64,000 nucleotides of DNA, taken from the NCBI GenBank assembly GCA_000727475.1, contig KL647333.1, forward strand, positions 1-64,000. Reading direction: 5' to 3'. The position numbers and the translations under genes are program-made. The notes below the pieces were generated by a model. The model searched no databases and was not told where the DNA came from. It saw nothing but the letters and a program-made list of their open reading frames with translations. Shown here one piece after another: positions 63,694 to 64,000 of this stretch. Origin of the DNA: Sarcocystis neurona (lineage: Eukaryota; Apicomplexa; Conoidasida; Eucoccidiorida; Sarcocystidae). Position 1 is the stretch's first letter. Every line of letters starts with the position of its first letter.

Positions 63694-64000
63694 ATCATCC
63701 CAGAAGGCAATACAGTGTAGCGTTTAACCTTCTTCAAAGAAGAAGACGTTATGTATGAATAGTAGGAGTAGTTCGACACTAGTGTTCTGTTTCTGTAGCG
63801 GCAGACGACGTACTTTCAAAATACAGTTAGTTTAAGTCATGTACTTATCGCTTGTCGCAGCCGGCAGCACCCAGGGAAGGTCAGTAACTCTCGTCGGCCA
63901 GATTACGCAGCAGCGCTGAGCTACGCTGCACAGTAAGGCAAGAGTTTTCCTCCGGTTTTGCCTCTGTCTTCAGCTGTCCCCTCCACGGCAGCCGCTATCA

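Noticed and set aside
1..64000. CRISPR array, bacterial operon or prophage content
   Set aside because: No regularly spaced short repeats with unique spacers, no ribosome binding sites and no gene-dense strand runs; the sequence looks eukaryotic.

Overview
The window reads as nuclear DNA of a coccidian apicomplexan (Toxoplasma / Neospora / Hammondia / Sarcocystis type). The reasons are roughly balanced GC, (AC)n, (TA)n and TACATG-type microsatellites, scattered TGCATGC and GAGACG elements, GTRAGN donors with pyrimidine-rich acceptors, and no long uninterrupted genes. Nothing bacterial is present: no operons, no ribosome binding sites, no tRNA or rRNA that I can recognise. I could run no search, so the species and every gene model are inference.

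Main reading. Short exons with usable splice signals lie on the + strand on both sides of the window. Six translated blocks occur in the order expected for the membrane nucleoporin NUP210/gp210, a long lumenal protein of Ig-like repeats. They are: a possible N-terminal exon with a hydrophobic segment (3929-4215), an exon with an SSEIAAL block (5145-5270), one with TTTLQILC...ADIL...NIQ (5655-5834), one with an LRLES block (7245-7482), the diagnostic G..RPW block (9110-9437) and, far downstream, a FYDGE block (about 55944-56125) and a C-terminal IRYGP..NLSVKS / SFSWP block (59465-59809). The similarity was judged from memory of the vertebrate protein, so the assignment is moderate, not proven.

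Between the two halves, about 23.1-46.2 kb is a degenerate tandem array of at least seven diverged units (about 3.7 kb on the left, about 2.6 kb on the right). The units share blocks recognisable at base and amino-acid level but broken by stops and frame changes. Two of them carry a recent duplication (33500-34411 and 37139-38021). One block resembles the core of SAG/SRS surface-antigen domains when read on the + strand, while the longest open frames are on the - strand, so strand and identity are unresolved. If the gp210-like exons form one gene, the array sits in one of its introns.

Layout: 0-3.9 kb, microsatellite plus ambiguous exons on both strands; 3.9-22.7 kb, scattered + strand exons with a 74-bp tandem duplication and a TA repeat; 23.1-46.2 kb, decayed array; 46.7-56.1 kb, further + strand exons; 59.4-59.8 kb, C-terminal-like exon; 60.5 kb, 22-bp minisatellite; 62.9-63.7 kb, cysteine-rich exon candidates of unknown identity.
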